This document shows positions 1-8,954 of a DNA stretch of 64,000 bases, in pieces; positions within the stretch are counted from its first letter, which is position 1; each line of letters begins with the position of its first letter. The stretch is from UBA3006 sp036746695 (GTDB lineage Bacteria; Actinomycetota; Acidimicrobiia; Acidimicrobiales; Ilumatobacteraceae). The stretch covers positions 124,001 to 188,000 of the forward strand of contig DAIODP010000001.1 of NCBI GenBank assembly GCA_036746695.1, read 5' to 3'. The translations under genes were made by a program, and so were the position numbers. A model generated the notes under the pieces. The model did no database searches, was not told where the DNA came from, and saw only the letters and a list, made by a program, of their open reading frames with translations.

Positions 1-116
1 AAACGATCGCCGCGCTCGATGCCGGCGGACAACTGCGCGATCGCGCGCGGTTGATCTCCCGCAGGTGAATACTCTGCAACGACTTCGAAGCGCGGGCCAT
101 TGCTTTCAGCTGACAT
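1..116 (-). CDS. uvrB: UvrB, excinuclease ABC subunit B (5' end only)
   Basis: The last gene on the minus strand runs out of the window after 38 codons. The visible N-terminus contains FEVVAEY and SPAGDQPRAI (residues 10-26), the characteristic start of the UvrB helicase domain, which verifies DNA damage with UvrA and then recruits UvrC. The start ATG (116-114) overlaps the coaE stop by one base (TGATG), so translation is probably coupled. rpsA-coaE-uvrB is a known actinobacterial order. The Walker A motif lies beyond the window edge, so the call rests on the N-terminal motif and on synteny. Confidence 0.88.
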   Translation of the reverse strand, partial: MSAESNGPRFEVVAEYSPAGDQPRAIAQLSAGIERGDR

Positions 117-733
117 CAAATCAACCCAGCGCCGGGCTCTGCCGTTGGCAGTTGTTGCGCCCAGAGCCAAACGTCATCGACCTGACTCTCAAGTTCTTCC
201 AGGGAGCCCGTGTTGTCGATGATTCGATCGGCTATTGCCCTCCGTTGCTCGCGGGTCGATTGACGGCTGATACGCGCACGAACATCGTCTGCATCCATCC
301 CCCGATGTTTCACAACGCGCTCTACGGCTAATTCGGAATCGATATCCACAACGAGAACACCCGACAAACCTTTACGTGGGTTCTCCACAAGCAGTGGAAT
401 GTCCAAAATTACGACGTTGTTCGTGTCTCGTTGCTCATCCAGTCTTCGAGACATCTCTTTGCCAATTGCTGGATGCATAATCGCATTCAGTGCCTTGACA
501 TTTTCCGGCGACGGGAACACGATTGCCGCAAGCTGTGCACGATTGAGGCTTCCATCCTCATTGAGGACGTCACCAAATCGATCGACCAATTGCGAAAGCA
601 GTGGCGAACCTGCTGCCTGTAGCTCTCGAGCAATGGCATCACTATCGATAACAATTGCCCCCTTTGCCGAGAGCAATTGAGCCACCGATGATTTGCCGGA
701 GCCAATGCCGCCTGTAAGCCCAAGAAGAATCAT
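116..733 (-). CDS. coaE: Dephospho-CoA kinase
   Basis: CoaE phosphorylates the 3'-hydroxyl of dephospho-CoA, the last step of coenzyme A synthesis, in the cytoplasm. The 205-residue protein has the P-loop GGIGSGKS at residues 8-15, the DSD motif at 30-32 and the family pattern DIPLL in the middle. Length is normal for a single-domain CoaE; the C-terminal GrpB-like extension found in mycobacterial CoaE is absent. It follows rpsA after 45 bp and overlaps uvrB by one base, so the three genes are probably cotranscribed. Confidence 0.95.
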   Translation of the reverse strand: MILLGLTGGIGSGKSSVAQLLSAKGAIVIDSDAIARELQAAGSPLLSQLVDRFGDVLNEDGSLNRAQLAAIVFPSPENVKALNAIMHPAIGKEMSRRLDEQRDTNNVVILDIPLLVENPRKGLSGVLVVDIDSELAVERVVKHRGMDADDVRARISRQSTREQRRAIADRIIDNTGSLEELESQVDDVWLWAQQLPTAEPGAGLI

Positions 734-778
734 GATCTCACCAGTATCGCCGCGACGCGCGCGACGAACACGAACCGA

Positions 779-2104
779 CTATTCGGCTGCTGGAGCGTCA
801 GCGACCGGGGCATCTGCTGCAGGTGCCGCAGGTGCCGCGGTTGTAGCAGAAGCATCGAAATACTCTGCCCATGCAGCTTCGCGTGCGCTGTCGTCGCCAC
901 CAACCCAGTTGCCCTGATCGTCAACCTGGAACTGACCGCGATACTCCTCGGCCAACTCGCCACCCTCAGCGGCTTGCTTGATCGAAAGGCTGATGCGGCG
1001 GCGAGCAAGATCGAGATCGATGATCTTGACCCACAACTCTTCACCCGGCGTTACAACTTGCTCCGGAGCCTCAACATGGTGAGCCGACATTTCGGAAATG
1101 TGTACAAGTCCTTCGATGCCATCGCCAACCTGAACGAAGCCACCAAACGGAACCAACTTGGTTACACGGCCATACACAAGCTGTCCAACTTGGTGACCAT
1201 TGGCAAATTCTTGCCATGGGTCTTGCTGGGTTGCTTTGAGCGAGAGACTGATGCGCTCGCGGTCAAGATCAACCTCGAGTACTTTCACGGTCACTTCGTC
1301 ACCGATCGCAACTACTGCACTTGGATTGTCAACGTGCTTCCACGACAATTCGGAAACGTGGATCAAACCATCCATGCCACCAAGGTCAACGAACGCACCG
1401 AAGGCAACAACGCTGGAGATTCGGCCGCTGCGCACTTCGCCAACCTTCAGGTTGGTGAGGAACTCGTCACGTGCTCCACGCTGATTCTGTTCGAGCAAGG
1501 TGCGACGCGAGAGCACAACGTTGTTTCGGTTGCGGTCAAGTTCAAGAATCTTTGCAGTGATTCGTTGGCCAATGTAGGGAGCCAAATCGCGAACACGACG
1601 CAATTCAACAAGCGAGGCTGGCAAGAATCCACGAAGCCCGATGTCGACGATCAAGCCGCCCTTGACAACTTCGATAACGAGGCCTTCAACAGTTCCGTCA
1701 ACGGCCTTGACCTTCTCAATGTCTCCCCATGCACGCTCGTACTGTGCGCGCTTCTTGGAAAGTAGCAAGCGACCTTCTTTGTCTTCGAGTGTGATGACAA
1801 GAGTTTCAATCTTTTCGCCAAGCTTGACGATTTCGTTGGGGTCAACATCGTTTCGAATCGACAATTCGCGTGAGAGGATTACGCCCTCAGTTTTGTAACC
1901 AATCTCAACGAGCACCTCGTCGCGAGTGATTCGGACAACCGTTCCGGTGACGAGCTGACCATCTTTAAGTTCTACAAGGGTTCCGTTAATTGCGTCGGCA
2001 AACGATTGCCCAAGATCGCGTTCTGTTACTTGACGTGGGGTGTAATTTCCCTCTGCGTCGAAGGTGCCCATTGGTGGGGATTGCAGTGTTTGTAAATCAG
2101 ACAT
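779..2104 (-). CDS. rpsA: 30S ribosomal protein S1
   Basis: S1 binds single-stranded mRNA on the small ribosomal subunit. The 441-residue protein has four S1 OB-fold repeats at about residues 48-117, 135-200, 221-290 and 307-376; the last two are the most canonical (VVAFGAFVDL, LVPFGGFVQV). The tail after residue 400 is rich in Ala and Pro. The reading frame is open further upstream, but ATG 2104 is preferred because a GAAAGAG ribosome-binding site lies just before it. Four repeats is the usual actinobacterial architecture, against six in E. coli. Confidence 0.95.
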   Translation of the reverse strand: MSDLQTLQSPPMGTFDAEGNYTPRQVTERDLGQSFADAINGTLVELKDGQLVTGTVVRITRDEVLVEIGYKTEGVILSRELSIRNDVDPNEIVKLGEKIETLVITLEDKEGRLLLSKKRAQYERAWGDIEKVKAVDGTVEGLVIEVVKGGLIVDIGLRGFLPASLVELRRVRDLAPYIGQRITAKILELDRNRNNVVLSRRTLLEQNQRGARDEFLTNLKVGEVRSGRISSVVAFGAFVDLGGMDGLIHVSELSWKHVDNPSAVVAIGDEVTVKVLEVDLDRERISLSLKATQQDPWQEFANGHQVGQLVYGRVTKLVPFGGFVQVGDGIEGLVHISEMSAHHVEAPEQVVTPGEELWVKIIDLDLARRRISLSIKQAAEGGELAEEYRGQFQVDDQGNWVGGDDSAREAAWAEYFDASATTAAPAAPAADAPVADAPAAE

Positions 2105-2224
2105 AAAACTCTTTCGGTGGATAGGAGAGATGGGCACAACCATCGCTGGCTGCGGACCTACCAACGGCAGGACAGGGTGCAAACGCTACCAGTTAGGGCA
2201 GATTTTCTACCCAAGCCCGCCTAA

Positions 2225-2959
2225 TTACAGGGGTTTTCTGGCGATCAGCAGACACTCAGGCAAATCCACACTTGGGTCTTGTAGTCCATAGTTGCCGGGC
2301 TCAACGCCGTGAATCTGCACAACCTCAAGCCCAACGAGTGAACACGCCATTCGTAACTCGCGTGGCGTATAACAACCCGTCCAGAGGTCCGTTTCCAGAG
2401 ACTCTCCAGCGGGGTTTCGAAGCACTGTTCGCTCGTGGCTCACCCCACGACCGACATCAAACTCGGCATCAGTGTGGTGACGAATAGAGAAATACGAATT
2501 GAAGGCACTGAGCGCCAGTAAGCCTCCTGGGCGAAGAACCGCTACGGCTCCCCGCAACACATCTAGGTCATCCGAATCATCCAGCATCACTCCAAAAGCG
2601 CCCTGGCAAAGACAGACAGCGGCATCGAATTTTTCGTGGAGATCGATCTCGTTTTTCAGTGATCGAGCATCAAGCCTCTGAAACGAGGCGCCCGAGATAG
2701 CCGAAGCCTTGGCTTGCTCGATGAATGTCTCACTGATATCGATACCGAAGGCCCGATATCCACGAAGAGCAAGCTCAATGCAGTGACGACCAGGCCCACA
2801 ACCAATATCGATGACACGATCCCCTTCGCGGAGAGGCAACGTTTCAACAAGAAAATCAATCTCTTGTTTCGTGCCTTTCGTGAACGAGTACTTCAGGTAC
2901 GAATCGCCTAGATAACGGGCGACCGATTCGAACCAATGTGCGTCCTTTTGCGTCACCAA
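2225..2959 (-). CDS. Class I SAM-dependent methyltransferase
   Basis: A 244-residue protein with the SAM-binding motif VIDIGCGPG (residues 49-57), the acidic motif II loop (FGIDIS) and the LRPGG loop that follows strand 5, so a Rossmann-type methyltransferase of the Methyltransf_25/11 kind. The substrate cannot be read from the sequence. It begins immediately after the polA stop and lies upstream of rpsA, so it is probably cotranscribed with polA. Confidence 0.8.
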   Translation of the reverse strand: MVTQKDAHWFESVARYLGDSYLKYSFTKGTKQEIDFLVETLPLREGDRVIDIGCGPGRHCIELALRGYRAFGIDISETFIEQAKASAISGASFQRLDARSLKNEIDLHEKFDAAVCLCQGAFGVMLDDSDDLDVLRGAVAVLRPGGLLALSAFNSYFSIRHHTDAEFDVGRGVSHERTVLRNPAGESLETDLWTGCYTPRELRMACSLVGLEVVQIHGVEPGNYGLQDPSVDLPECLLIARKPL

Positions 2960-5659
2960 TTACGCCTTAGCATCAGCCCAGGTTTCGCCCCAGGCCGCAT
3001 TGACTTCGAGAGGAACGGACAGCGATGCTGCATTCTTCATCGCAGCCAACACCAAATCATTTACCTGCTCGCGTTCGCGTTTGGGCGCCTCAATAATCAC
3101 CTCATCGTGCACTTGAAGAATTACCCGACTTTCTAATTTGGCATCAGTCAGTTGTTCATCTATGCGCACTAATGCGACTTTGAAAATATCGGCGGCCAAC
3201 CCTTGGATACCAGCATTCATAGCCTGACGCTCGCCCGCTTGACGGATACGAAAGTTTGGATTGTTTAATTCCGGAATTGGACGTCGTCGACCAAACAGGG
3301 TGACTGTGTATCCACGTTTGCGTGCCTCGGCAACAGTTTCATCCATGTACCGACGGACATTTGGAAATGCGTTGAAATACGCATCAAGAATCTTTGTTGC
3401 TTCGTCGACGCCAATCGCCAAACGTTGGCTTAACCCGAATGCTTCCATCCCGTAGGCAAGGCCGTAGGAAACCATCTTCGCTTGCGACCGCATTGCCGAC
3501 GTCACGTCTTTGGTTTCAACACCGAATACTCGCGCCGCAGTCACCGCATGTACGTCTACCAAATTTGTGAAGGCTTCGATCAGACCAGGATCGTTTGCAA
3601 GGTGGGCGATGCAACGAAGTTCGATTTGGTTGTAATCGGCAACCATGAACAAGTTGCTATCGGATGGCACAAATGCTGTGCGAAAGACCTTTCCTTCATC
3701 GGATCGGACTGGGATGTTGTGCAGGTTTGGTTGATCGCTACTGAGCCTTCCAGTTCTGGCAACCATCTGGTTGAAGGTTGCATGAATTCTTCCGTCTTTA
3801 GCCACCGACTGAAGCAAGCCCTCTCCGTAGGTTGAACGAAGTTTTTCAAACTCGCGATAGCGCATCAACGGATCAATGAACTCTGGCCATTGATCTCGAA
3901 TCTTTTCTAACGTTGCGGCATCGGTGCTGAACCCAGTCTTCGTCTTTTTCCCGGGCTGCAGCTTGTGCTCTTCAAATAAGATTTCGCGCAGTTGATTTGG
4001 CGAATTGAGGTTGAATTCTCTCCCAGCAAGCCCGTGCAGAATCCCGGTAAGTTTCTGAACCTCCCGGATTAAGTGTTCATTAATCGAGGTCAAAGCCTTC
4101 TTATTGACACCGATTCCAACGTGTTCCATCTTGGCTAGTACACGAACCAGTGGAAGTTCCACTTCGAAGTACAACTTTCCGACACCCTGCTTTTCCATTG
4201 CTTCTGTCAGTGGTGCTGTGAGGGTTTTGATTGCTAGTGCTTCGCATGCCGTTCGCCGAGAAACGTCATCTGAGTCACTACCGAAATCAAGTTGATCGGA
4301 CTGAACTCCCTGCGAGATTGGGAACACCCAATTGGTATACCTACTGAGCACTTCGTCAATTACGAATCGATTATCCGATGGATCAAGTAAATAGGCGGCG
4401 ATTGCGGTATCGAATTTCAGCATTTCAATGTCGGCACCTCGAGCAAGAAACCAACGCAGAAGTGGCTTGGCGTGATGCATGTACAGCGAAGGAAACTTCC
4501 CTATCAGGTCCAACACTTCGCGCTGCTCCAACATTGCGAAAGGAATCCAAGCAACAGAACCAGCACCATTCGATGAGGTCATTGCAACACCATCCAGTTC
4601 GCTACGCCCCGCTTCACCAAGCCATCCCCCAGCAATTGACACCGAACCTTGCGTCCTGAAACCTTCAAGCGAAGTAATCGTTTCGGCCAACGTTCCACAC
4701 ACGACAACGATCGGTTCGAGTGACGCAGATTCGACGGTTGTGCTGTCGGTCTGCGTATCAATTGTCACGGATTTGGAATTGTCTACAGCAAAATCGGCGA
4801 ATATTGATTTAGCCTTAGCAAACATATTTTTGAACTCGAGGGTCTCAAACATCTGTTGAATCTGTTGGAGGTTTGGTCTCGGTGCCGTCTCCGATAGTTC
4901 GATATCAACTGGAGCATCTCTACGCAGAACCATTAGTTCGGCATTTCGAATCACTCGATCACGGTTCTCGTGTAACGACTGACGCAACTTGGGCGTCTGT
5001 TCGTCGGCGGCATCAAAAACAGCCTTCAGAGATTTGTACTTGCTGATCAATTTTGCTGCGGTCTTTTCACCGACACCAGGAACACCATCCAGGTTGTCGC
5101 TCGAGTCGCCACGGAGCGCGGCGTAATCGGGGTATTGCATCGGCGTGACGCCCGTCTTTTCGAATATTCCCAACTCGTTATACAACGCGTAATCACTGAC
5201 GCCTCGTTTGTTGTACAACACGCGGATGTGCGGATCTTTCACCAATTGGTAGCTGTCGCGATCACCGGTGACGATGAGCAAGTCGTGTTGATCACGTTCT
5301 GCCATGGTTGCAACCGTTGCGATTAAATCATCGCCTTCAAACCCCGCTGCATCTATGGCCGCAATTCCCATCGCGCCAAGAACTTCCTTGATGATGTCCA
5401 TCTGTTGATACAGGATGTCCGGCTGGGCTTCGCGTTGCGCTTTATATTCGGGTGCGGCCACATGCCTAAAGGTTGGTTCCTTGCGATCAAAAACGACAAT
5501 GACGCCATCGGGCTTCTGCTCCTTCAACAGACTGAGCAGCATTGTGCAGAAACCGTAAACCGAATTCGTCACCTGACCACTGGCTGTAGCCATATCGGTG
5601 GGCAGGGCAAAGAATGCGCGGTACGCCAACGAGTTGCCATCTAACACCATCAGTTTCAT
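2960..5659 (-). CDS. polA: DNA polymerase I
   Basis: Repair and Okazaki-fragment polymerase, 899 residues. The N-terminal third is a FEN-like 5'-3' exonuclease (MVLDGNSLAYRAFF, EGDDLIATVAT, RGDSSDNLDGVPGVGEKTA). The C-terminal third is a family A polymerase with motif A (DYNQIELR), motif B (RSQAKMVSYGLAYG) and motif C (QVHDEVIIE). The central 3'-5' exonuclease-like domain lacks the DxE carboxylate pattern (VSIAGGWLGE stands where the first acidic pair would be), so proofreading is probably absent, as in mycobacterial PolA. A GTG at 5668 is an alternative start three codons upstream; ATG 5659 matches family N-termini. Confidence 0.96.
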   Translation of the reverse strand: MKLMVLDGNSLAYRAFFALPTDMATASGQVTNSVYGFCTMLLSLLKEQKPDGVIVVFDRKEPTFRHVAAPEYKAQREAQPDILYQQMDIIKEVLGAMGIAAIDAAGFEGDDLIATVATMAERDQHDLLIVTGDRDSYQLVKDPHIRVLYNKRGVSDYALYNELGIFEKTGVTPMQYPDYAALRGDSSDNLDGVPGVGEKTAAKLISKYKSLKAVFDAADEQTPKLRQSLHENRDRVIRNAELMVLRRDAPVDIELSETAPRPNLQQIQQMFETLEFKNMFAKAKSIFADFAVDNSKSVTIDTQTDSTTVESASLEPIVVVCGTLAETITSLEGFRTQGSVSIAGGWLGEAGRSELDGVAMTSSNGAGSVAWIPFAMLEQREVLDLIGKFPSLYMHHAKPLLRWFLARGADIEMLKFDTAIAAYLLDPSDNRFVIDEVLSRYTNWVFPISQGVQSDQLDFGSDSDDVSRRTACEALAIKTLTAPLTEAMEKQGVGKLYFEVELPLVRVLAKMEHVGIGVNKKALTSINEHLIREVQKLTGILHGLAGREFNLNSPNQLREILFEEHKLQPGKKTKTGFSTDAATLEKIRDQWPEFIDPLMRYREFEKLRSTYGEGLLQSVAKDGRIHATFNQMVARTGRLSSDQPNLHNIPVRSDEGKVFRTAFVPSDSNLFMVADYNQIELRCIAHLANDPGLIEAFTNLVDVHAVTAARVFGVETKDVTSAMRSQAKMVSYGLAYGMEAFGLSQRLAIGVDEATKILDAYFNAFPNVRRYMDETVAEARKRGYTVTLFGRRRPIPELNNPNFRIRQAGERQAMNAGIQGLAADIFKVALVRIDEQLTDAKLESRVILQVHDEVIIEAPKREREQVNDLVLAAMKNAASLSVPLEVNAAWGETWADAKA

Positions 5660-5687
5660 CGTGCCCACTAGTCAAGCAGGTCGCGGG

Positions 5688-6278
5688 TTATGGCTTGATC
5701 TCTCCTGAAAGGACTGCCACTGCAACATCGCGCATACGCATTCTCTTAGACATCGCCATCTTCTGAATAAAGTCAAAGGCCGCCTGCTCGGAAAGTGAAT
5801 GCTGATCGATAAGCAGACCTTTTGCCCGATCGAGCAACTTACGTAATTCAAGTTGCTCATCCAGCGCATCTCGTTCGCCGCTTAGAGCCTTCATTTCCAG
5901 AAACCTGCCAATGGCAAGTTCGATTGCAGGAACGAGGTCTGTCTTTTGAAACGGCTTTACCAAATACGCGAGCGCACCAGCGTCGCGTGCTTGCTCGATT
6001 ACCTCACGCTGACTAAACGCAGTGAGCATCACTACTGGACAGATTTTTTCCGCGGACACCACGCGCGCCGCGTCAAGCCCATCCATCCCTGGCATTTTGA
6101 TATCAAAAATTGCAACGTCTGGCCGATGTTCGCGCACCATCTCAATCGCTGTGTCGCCGCGCCCCGTGTCGGCAACAACTTCATAACCTTCTTCTTCCAG
6201 TGTTTCTCGCAGATCAAGACGAATGATTGCCTCATCTTCAGCAATCACGATTCGAGTTGTCTTCTTGTCCATCGACAT
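5688..6278 (-). CDS. pdtaR: ANTAR-domain response regulator (PdtaR-like antiterminator)
   Basis: A 196-residue regulator: receiver domain with acidic pocket EDE near residue 14, phospho-acceptor Asp59 (AIFDIKMPG) and Lys108 (YLVKPF), then a coiled linker and a C-terminal ANTAR three-helix RNA-binding domain (RKLLDRAKGLLI, AFDFIQKMAM). ANTAR regulators, such as mycobacterial Rv1626, bind paired hairpins in nascent RNA and prevent termination. The start ATG overlaps the stop of the upstream small gene by one base (TGATG). No partner kinase is visible here. Its position beside polA and rpsA matches the mycobacterial layout. Confidence 0.9.
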   Translation of the reverse strand: MSMDKKTTRIVIAEDEAIIRLDLRETLEEEGYEVVADTGRGDTAIEMVREHRPDVAIFDIKMPGMDGLDAARVVSAEKICPVVMLTAFSQREVIEQARDAGALAYLVKPFQKTDLVPAIELAIGRFLEMKALSGERDALDEQLELRKLLDRAKGLLIDQHSLSEQAAFDFIQKMAMSKRMRMRDVAVAVLSGEIKP

Positions 6279-6601
6279 CAACGACCGAGCTTGTCTAGAA
6301 GTTCGTCTTGGAGAGCCAAAATCTCGTTGATCGCATTAACTAAATATTCCTTCTGCTTCTGCATTGCGTGAACATGCCGCTGAGCATCTCTCAACTCATG
6401 AACCGAAAGTGGCGTTTCTGCAACTAGCGAACGAATTTCCAAATCTTGTGTTTCGTCGGACATTGCATCGAGTTGGTCTTGGACGACTTGAAGCTCTTCT
6501 TTGAGACGGGCAACGCTGAGAACTCCTCGCTGCAACTTACGTTCGATCAGCCTGTTGCCAAACGAACTCGATCCCATCTCGCTGAGTGTATTGGTGTCCA
6601 T
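6278..6601 (-). CDS. Small coiled-coil protein upstream of pdtaR
   Basis: A 107-residue protein of unknown function, predicted mostly helical with heptad-like stretches (LKEELQVVQDQLDAM; AINEILALQDELLDKL) and no membrane segment or signal peptide. The start is placed at ATG 6601 because the longer open frame would run into tRNA-Leu. That ATG lies only five bases after the tRNA 3' end and has no Shine-Dalgarno sequence. The stop overlaps the pdtaR start, so the two are probably translated together; a structural partner of the regulator is possible but unproven. Confidence 0.7.
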   Translation of the reverse strand: MDTNTLSEMGSSSFGNRLIERKLQRGVLSVARLKEELQVVQDQLDAMSDETQDLEIRSLVAETPLSVHELRDAQRHVHAMQKQKEYLVNAINEILALQDELLDKLGR

Positions 6602-6606
6602 TTGAG

Positions 6607-6689
6607 TGCCCGAGGTGGGAGTCGAACCCACACGCCCTTTCGGACAACGGATTTTGAGTCCGTCGCGTCTGCCATTCCGCCACTCGGGC
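6607..6689 (-). tRNA. tRNA-Leu (anticodon CAA)
   Basis: An 83-nt class II tRNA on the minus strand. The acceptor stem GCCCGAG pairs with CTCGGGC, followed by discriminator A. The anticodon stem ACGGA/TCCGT encloses CTCAAAA with anticodon CAA (reads UUG). There is a long variable arm (TCCGAAAGGGC) and a T arm GTGGG-TTCGACT-CCCAC. CCA is not encoded. The 3' end is five bases from the start codon of the next gene. Confidence 0.96.
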
Positions 6690-6770
6690 TTGAGTTGCTT
6701 GGTACTGCAGCAGTATTACCGCGGGGGAACATGGTACCGACCGCCAACAAGTTCTACGCTGTGGGTTCGC

Positions 6771-7958
6771 ATGCTTGCATTTACCTTCCCCGGACAGGGA
6801 TCTCAGCGCCCAGGCATGGGCAGGCCGTGGGTAGACCACGAAAGCTGGGAACTTGTGGGCGAAGCGTCCGAGATTGCCGGGCGAGATATTGCAGCGTTAC
6901 TGCTTGACGCCGATGCTGAGGCTCTAAAAGATACGCGCAATGCACAACTCACCACGTTCGTATCGTCATTGATGGTTCTTGACGCAGTAGAACGCTTGGG
7001 TATAGAACCCAGCTTTTGTGCTGGACACAGCCTCGGCGAATACACCGCGCTTGCGGCCACAGGTGCACTTGGTTTTGATGATGGAGTTCGCTTGGTAATT
7101 GAACGCGCTGCTGCAATGCATGAAGCGGGAAACGAATCGCCAGGAACGATGTCCGCAGTGCTTGGCCTCGACGACGAAGACGTTGAAATTGCATGTCGAC
7201 GAGCAGACAGTGATGTATGGGTTGCCAACTACAACGCGCCCGGCCAAGTGGTTATCGCGGGTTCTATCTCTGGAGTTGCAGCAGCCACCGAACACGCGAA
7301 AGCTCTCGGCGCAAAAAAGGTGATGGCTCTGCCAGTCTCTGGTGCGTTTCACACGCCATTCATGACGACTGCGCGCGACAGGCTTCGCGATGCAATCGCC
7401 GCCGCAAACCCAAGAGACACAGAAGTTCCTGTGATATCCAATGTTGATGCACGCCCTCACAACAGCGGCAGCGAATGGTCTTCGCTTCTCTCGGCACAGC
7501 TATCGTCCCCGGTTCGCTGGAAACACTGCCTGCTGGCACTTTCCGAACTCGGTGTGAGGGGTTTTATCGAGTTAGGTCCTGGTGGTGTTCTAACGGGAAT
7601 GGTCAAGCGAACTGTTGAGAGCGCAAGCCAAATCAGCGTGGCGACACCCGATGATCTGGACAAGCTGATCGAGTGGTTCGGCAATTTTGTTCCGGCCACC
7701 GCCGAGATCCCCAAAGTTCAACACGAGGGCGAGCATCTCTTCGCTGTCGAGCGCATGGTTGTATCCCCCGGCGCAGGTGTGTTCACAAAAGTTGCTGCCA
7801 TAACCAACAAGTCTTCGATCGATGTTGGACACATCATCGGACATGTTGGTGAAGCCGAAGTGAGATCACCATTTGCTGGCATTCTGCAGAGCTATATCGC
7901 AGTTGATGGCGAGCGTGTCACCGCTCATCAGCCGATTGCATGGCTCAGATCCCATTAA
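6771..7958 (+). CDS. fabD: Malonyl-CoA:ACP transacylase with C-terminal carrier-like domain
   Basis: FabD loads malonyl groups on acyl carrier protein. Residues 1-300 are a standard MAT domain: FPGQGSQ near the N-terminus, nucleophile Ser87 in GHSLGE, catalytic His194 in GAFHTPFM, and GPGGVLTGM near 269. The protein is 395 residues, about 85 longer than usual FabD. Residues 320-395 resemble a biotinyl/lipoyl carrier fold (VVSPGAGVF, then VRSPFAGILQSYIAVDGERV), but the AMKM loop carrying the biotinylated lysine is missing. ATG 6771 is chosen because the longer open frame reads back through tRNA-Leu. It starts the fab operon. Confidence 0.93.
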   Translation: MLAFTFPGQGSQRPGMGRPWVDHESWELVGEASEIAGRDIAALLLDADAEALKDTRNAQLTTFVSSLMVLDAVERLGIEPSFCAGHSLGEYTALAATGALGFDDGVRLVIERAAAMHEAGNESPGTMSAVLGLDDEDVEIACRRADSDVWVANYNAPGQVVIAGSISGVAAATEHAKALGAKKVMALPVSGAFHTPFMTTARDRLRDAIAAANPRDTEVPVISNVDARPHNSGSEWSSLLSAQLSSPVRWKHCLLALSELGVRGFIELGPGGVLTGMVKRTVESASQISVATPDDLDKLIEWFGNFVPATAEIPKVQHEGEHLFAVERMVVSPGAGVFTKVAAITNKSSIDVGHIIGHVGEAEVRSPFAGILQSYIAVDGERVTAHQPIAWLRSH

Positions 7959-7994
7959 ACATTTCGCTGTTGCCTCCCAAGTAAGGTAAGAGCA

Positions 7995-8954
7995 ATGCCG
8001 ATCATCCCTACTACTGCTCGCGGCGGAGTTATCACTGGTTGGGGAACTGCGTTGCCAGAAAAGGTCCTCACCAACGACGACCTCTCCAAAATGATGGACA
8101 CCAGCGATGACTGGATCCGCGAGCGAACCGGCATTCACCAGCGCCACGTCGGTGGGACTACCGCCAGTCTTTCAGTTGAAAGCGGAAGGCGCGCTATCGA
8201 AATGGCTGGCATCGACCCGCTCAGTATCGATGCTCTTGTTTTATCAACGACCACCCCCGACCGAACCGTGCCGGCTACTTCTGCACGTGTGCAGCACGAA
8301 CTTGGTCTTTCGTGTGGCGCATTCGACATCAATGCTGCCTGTTCCGGATTTGTTTATGGCTTGGCAACTGCTCACGGGTTAATTGCCATGGGCGCCAACA
8401 AGGTTTTGCTCATCGGCACCGACACCCTTTCGCGAATTACCGACTGGACCGATCGAAACACCGCGATTCTTTTCGCCGATGGAAGCGGAGCCGCCGTAAT
8501 CGAAGCAGTTGAAGGTCAAGGAGAAATGCTTGCATGGGATATTGCCGCAGACGGCAGCCTTGAGCCGCTGCTGTATGCAGAGATTGGTGGGTTTTTGCAC
8601 ATGGATGGCAAGGAAGTGTTTCGGCGTGCAGTGCGGATCATGGTCGACTCCGCACAGAAATCTTTGGCCAATGCGGGTTTAACCATTGAAGACATCGCGC
8701 TCATCGTGCCTCATCAGGCAAACATTCGAATCATAAAGGCCGCGTGCGAACGACTTGGCGCCCCACTTGAGAAAACAGCAATCGTCTTGCACCGCACTGG
8801 CAATACTTCATCTGCATCAATCCCACTCGCGCTGTTCGATGCTGTAGACGCTGGCCGCTTGCAACGCGGAGACTTAGTCATGATGGTTGGTTTCGGAGCA
8901 GGCATGACCGCTGCAAGTTCGATCATTCGCTGGAATGGGAAAGGTCTTCAATGA
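7995..8954 (+). CDS. fabH: 3-oxoacyl-ACP synthase III
   Basis: FabH condenses a primer acyl-CoA with malonyl-ACP to start fatty acid synthesis. The 319-residue protein shows the full catalytic triad: Cys116 in NAACSGF, His240 in VPHQAN and Asn270 in HRTGNTSSAS. The N-terminal motif SDDWIRERTGI is typical of the KASIII family. It follows fabD by 36 bp and overlaps fabG by four bases (ATGA). Primer preference (straight or branched) cannot be read from the sequence. Confidence 0.95.
   Translation: MPIIPTTARGGVITGWGTALPEKVLTNDDLSKMMDTSDDWIRERTGIHQRHVGGTTASLSVESGRRAIEMAGIDPLSIDALVLSTTTPDRTVPATSARVQHELGLSCGAFDINAACSGFVYGLATAHGLIAMGANKVLLIGTDTLSRITDWTDRNTAILFADGSGAAVIEAVEGQGEMLAWDIAADGSLEPLLYAEIGGFLHMDGKEVFRRAVRIMVDSAQKSLANAGLTIEDIALIVPHQANIRIIKAACERLGAPLEKTAIVLHRTGNTSSASIPLALFDAVDAGRLQRGDLVMMVGFGAGMTAASSIIRWNGKGLQ

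Noticed and set aside
6606..6770. FabD start upstream of 6771
   Set aside because: The longer frame reads through tRNA-Leu on the other strand; MLAFTFPGQG at 6771 is the standard FabD start.
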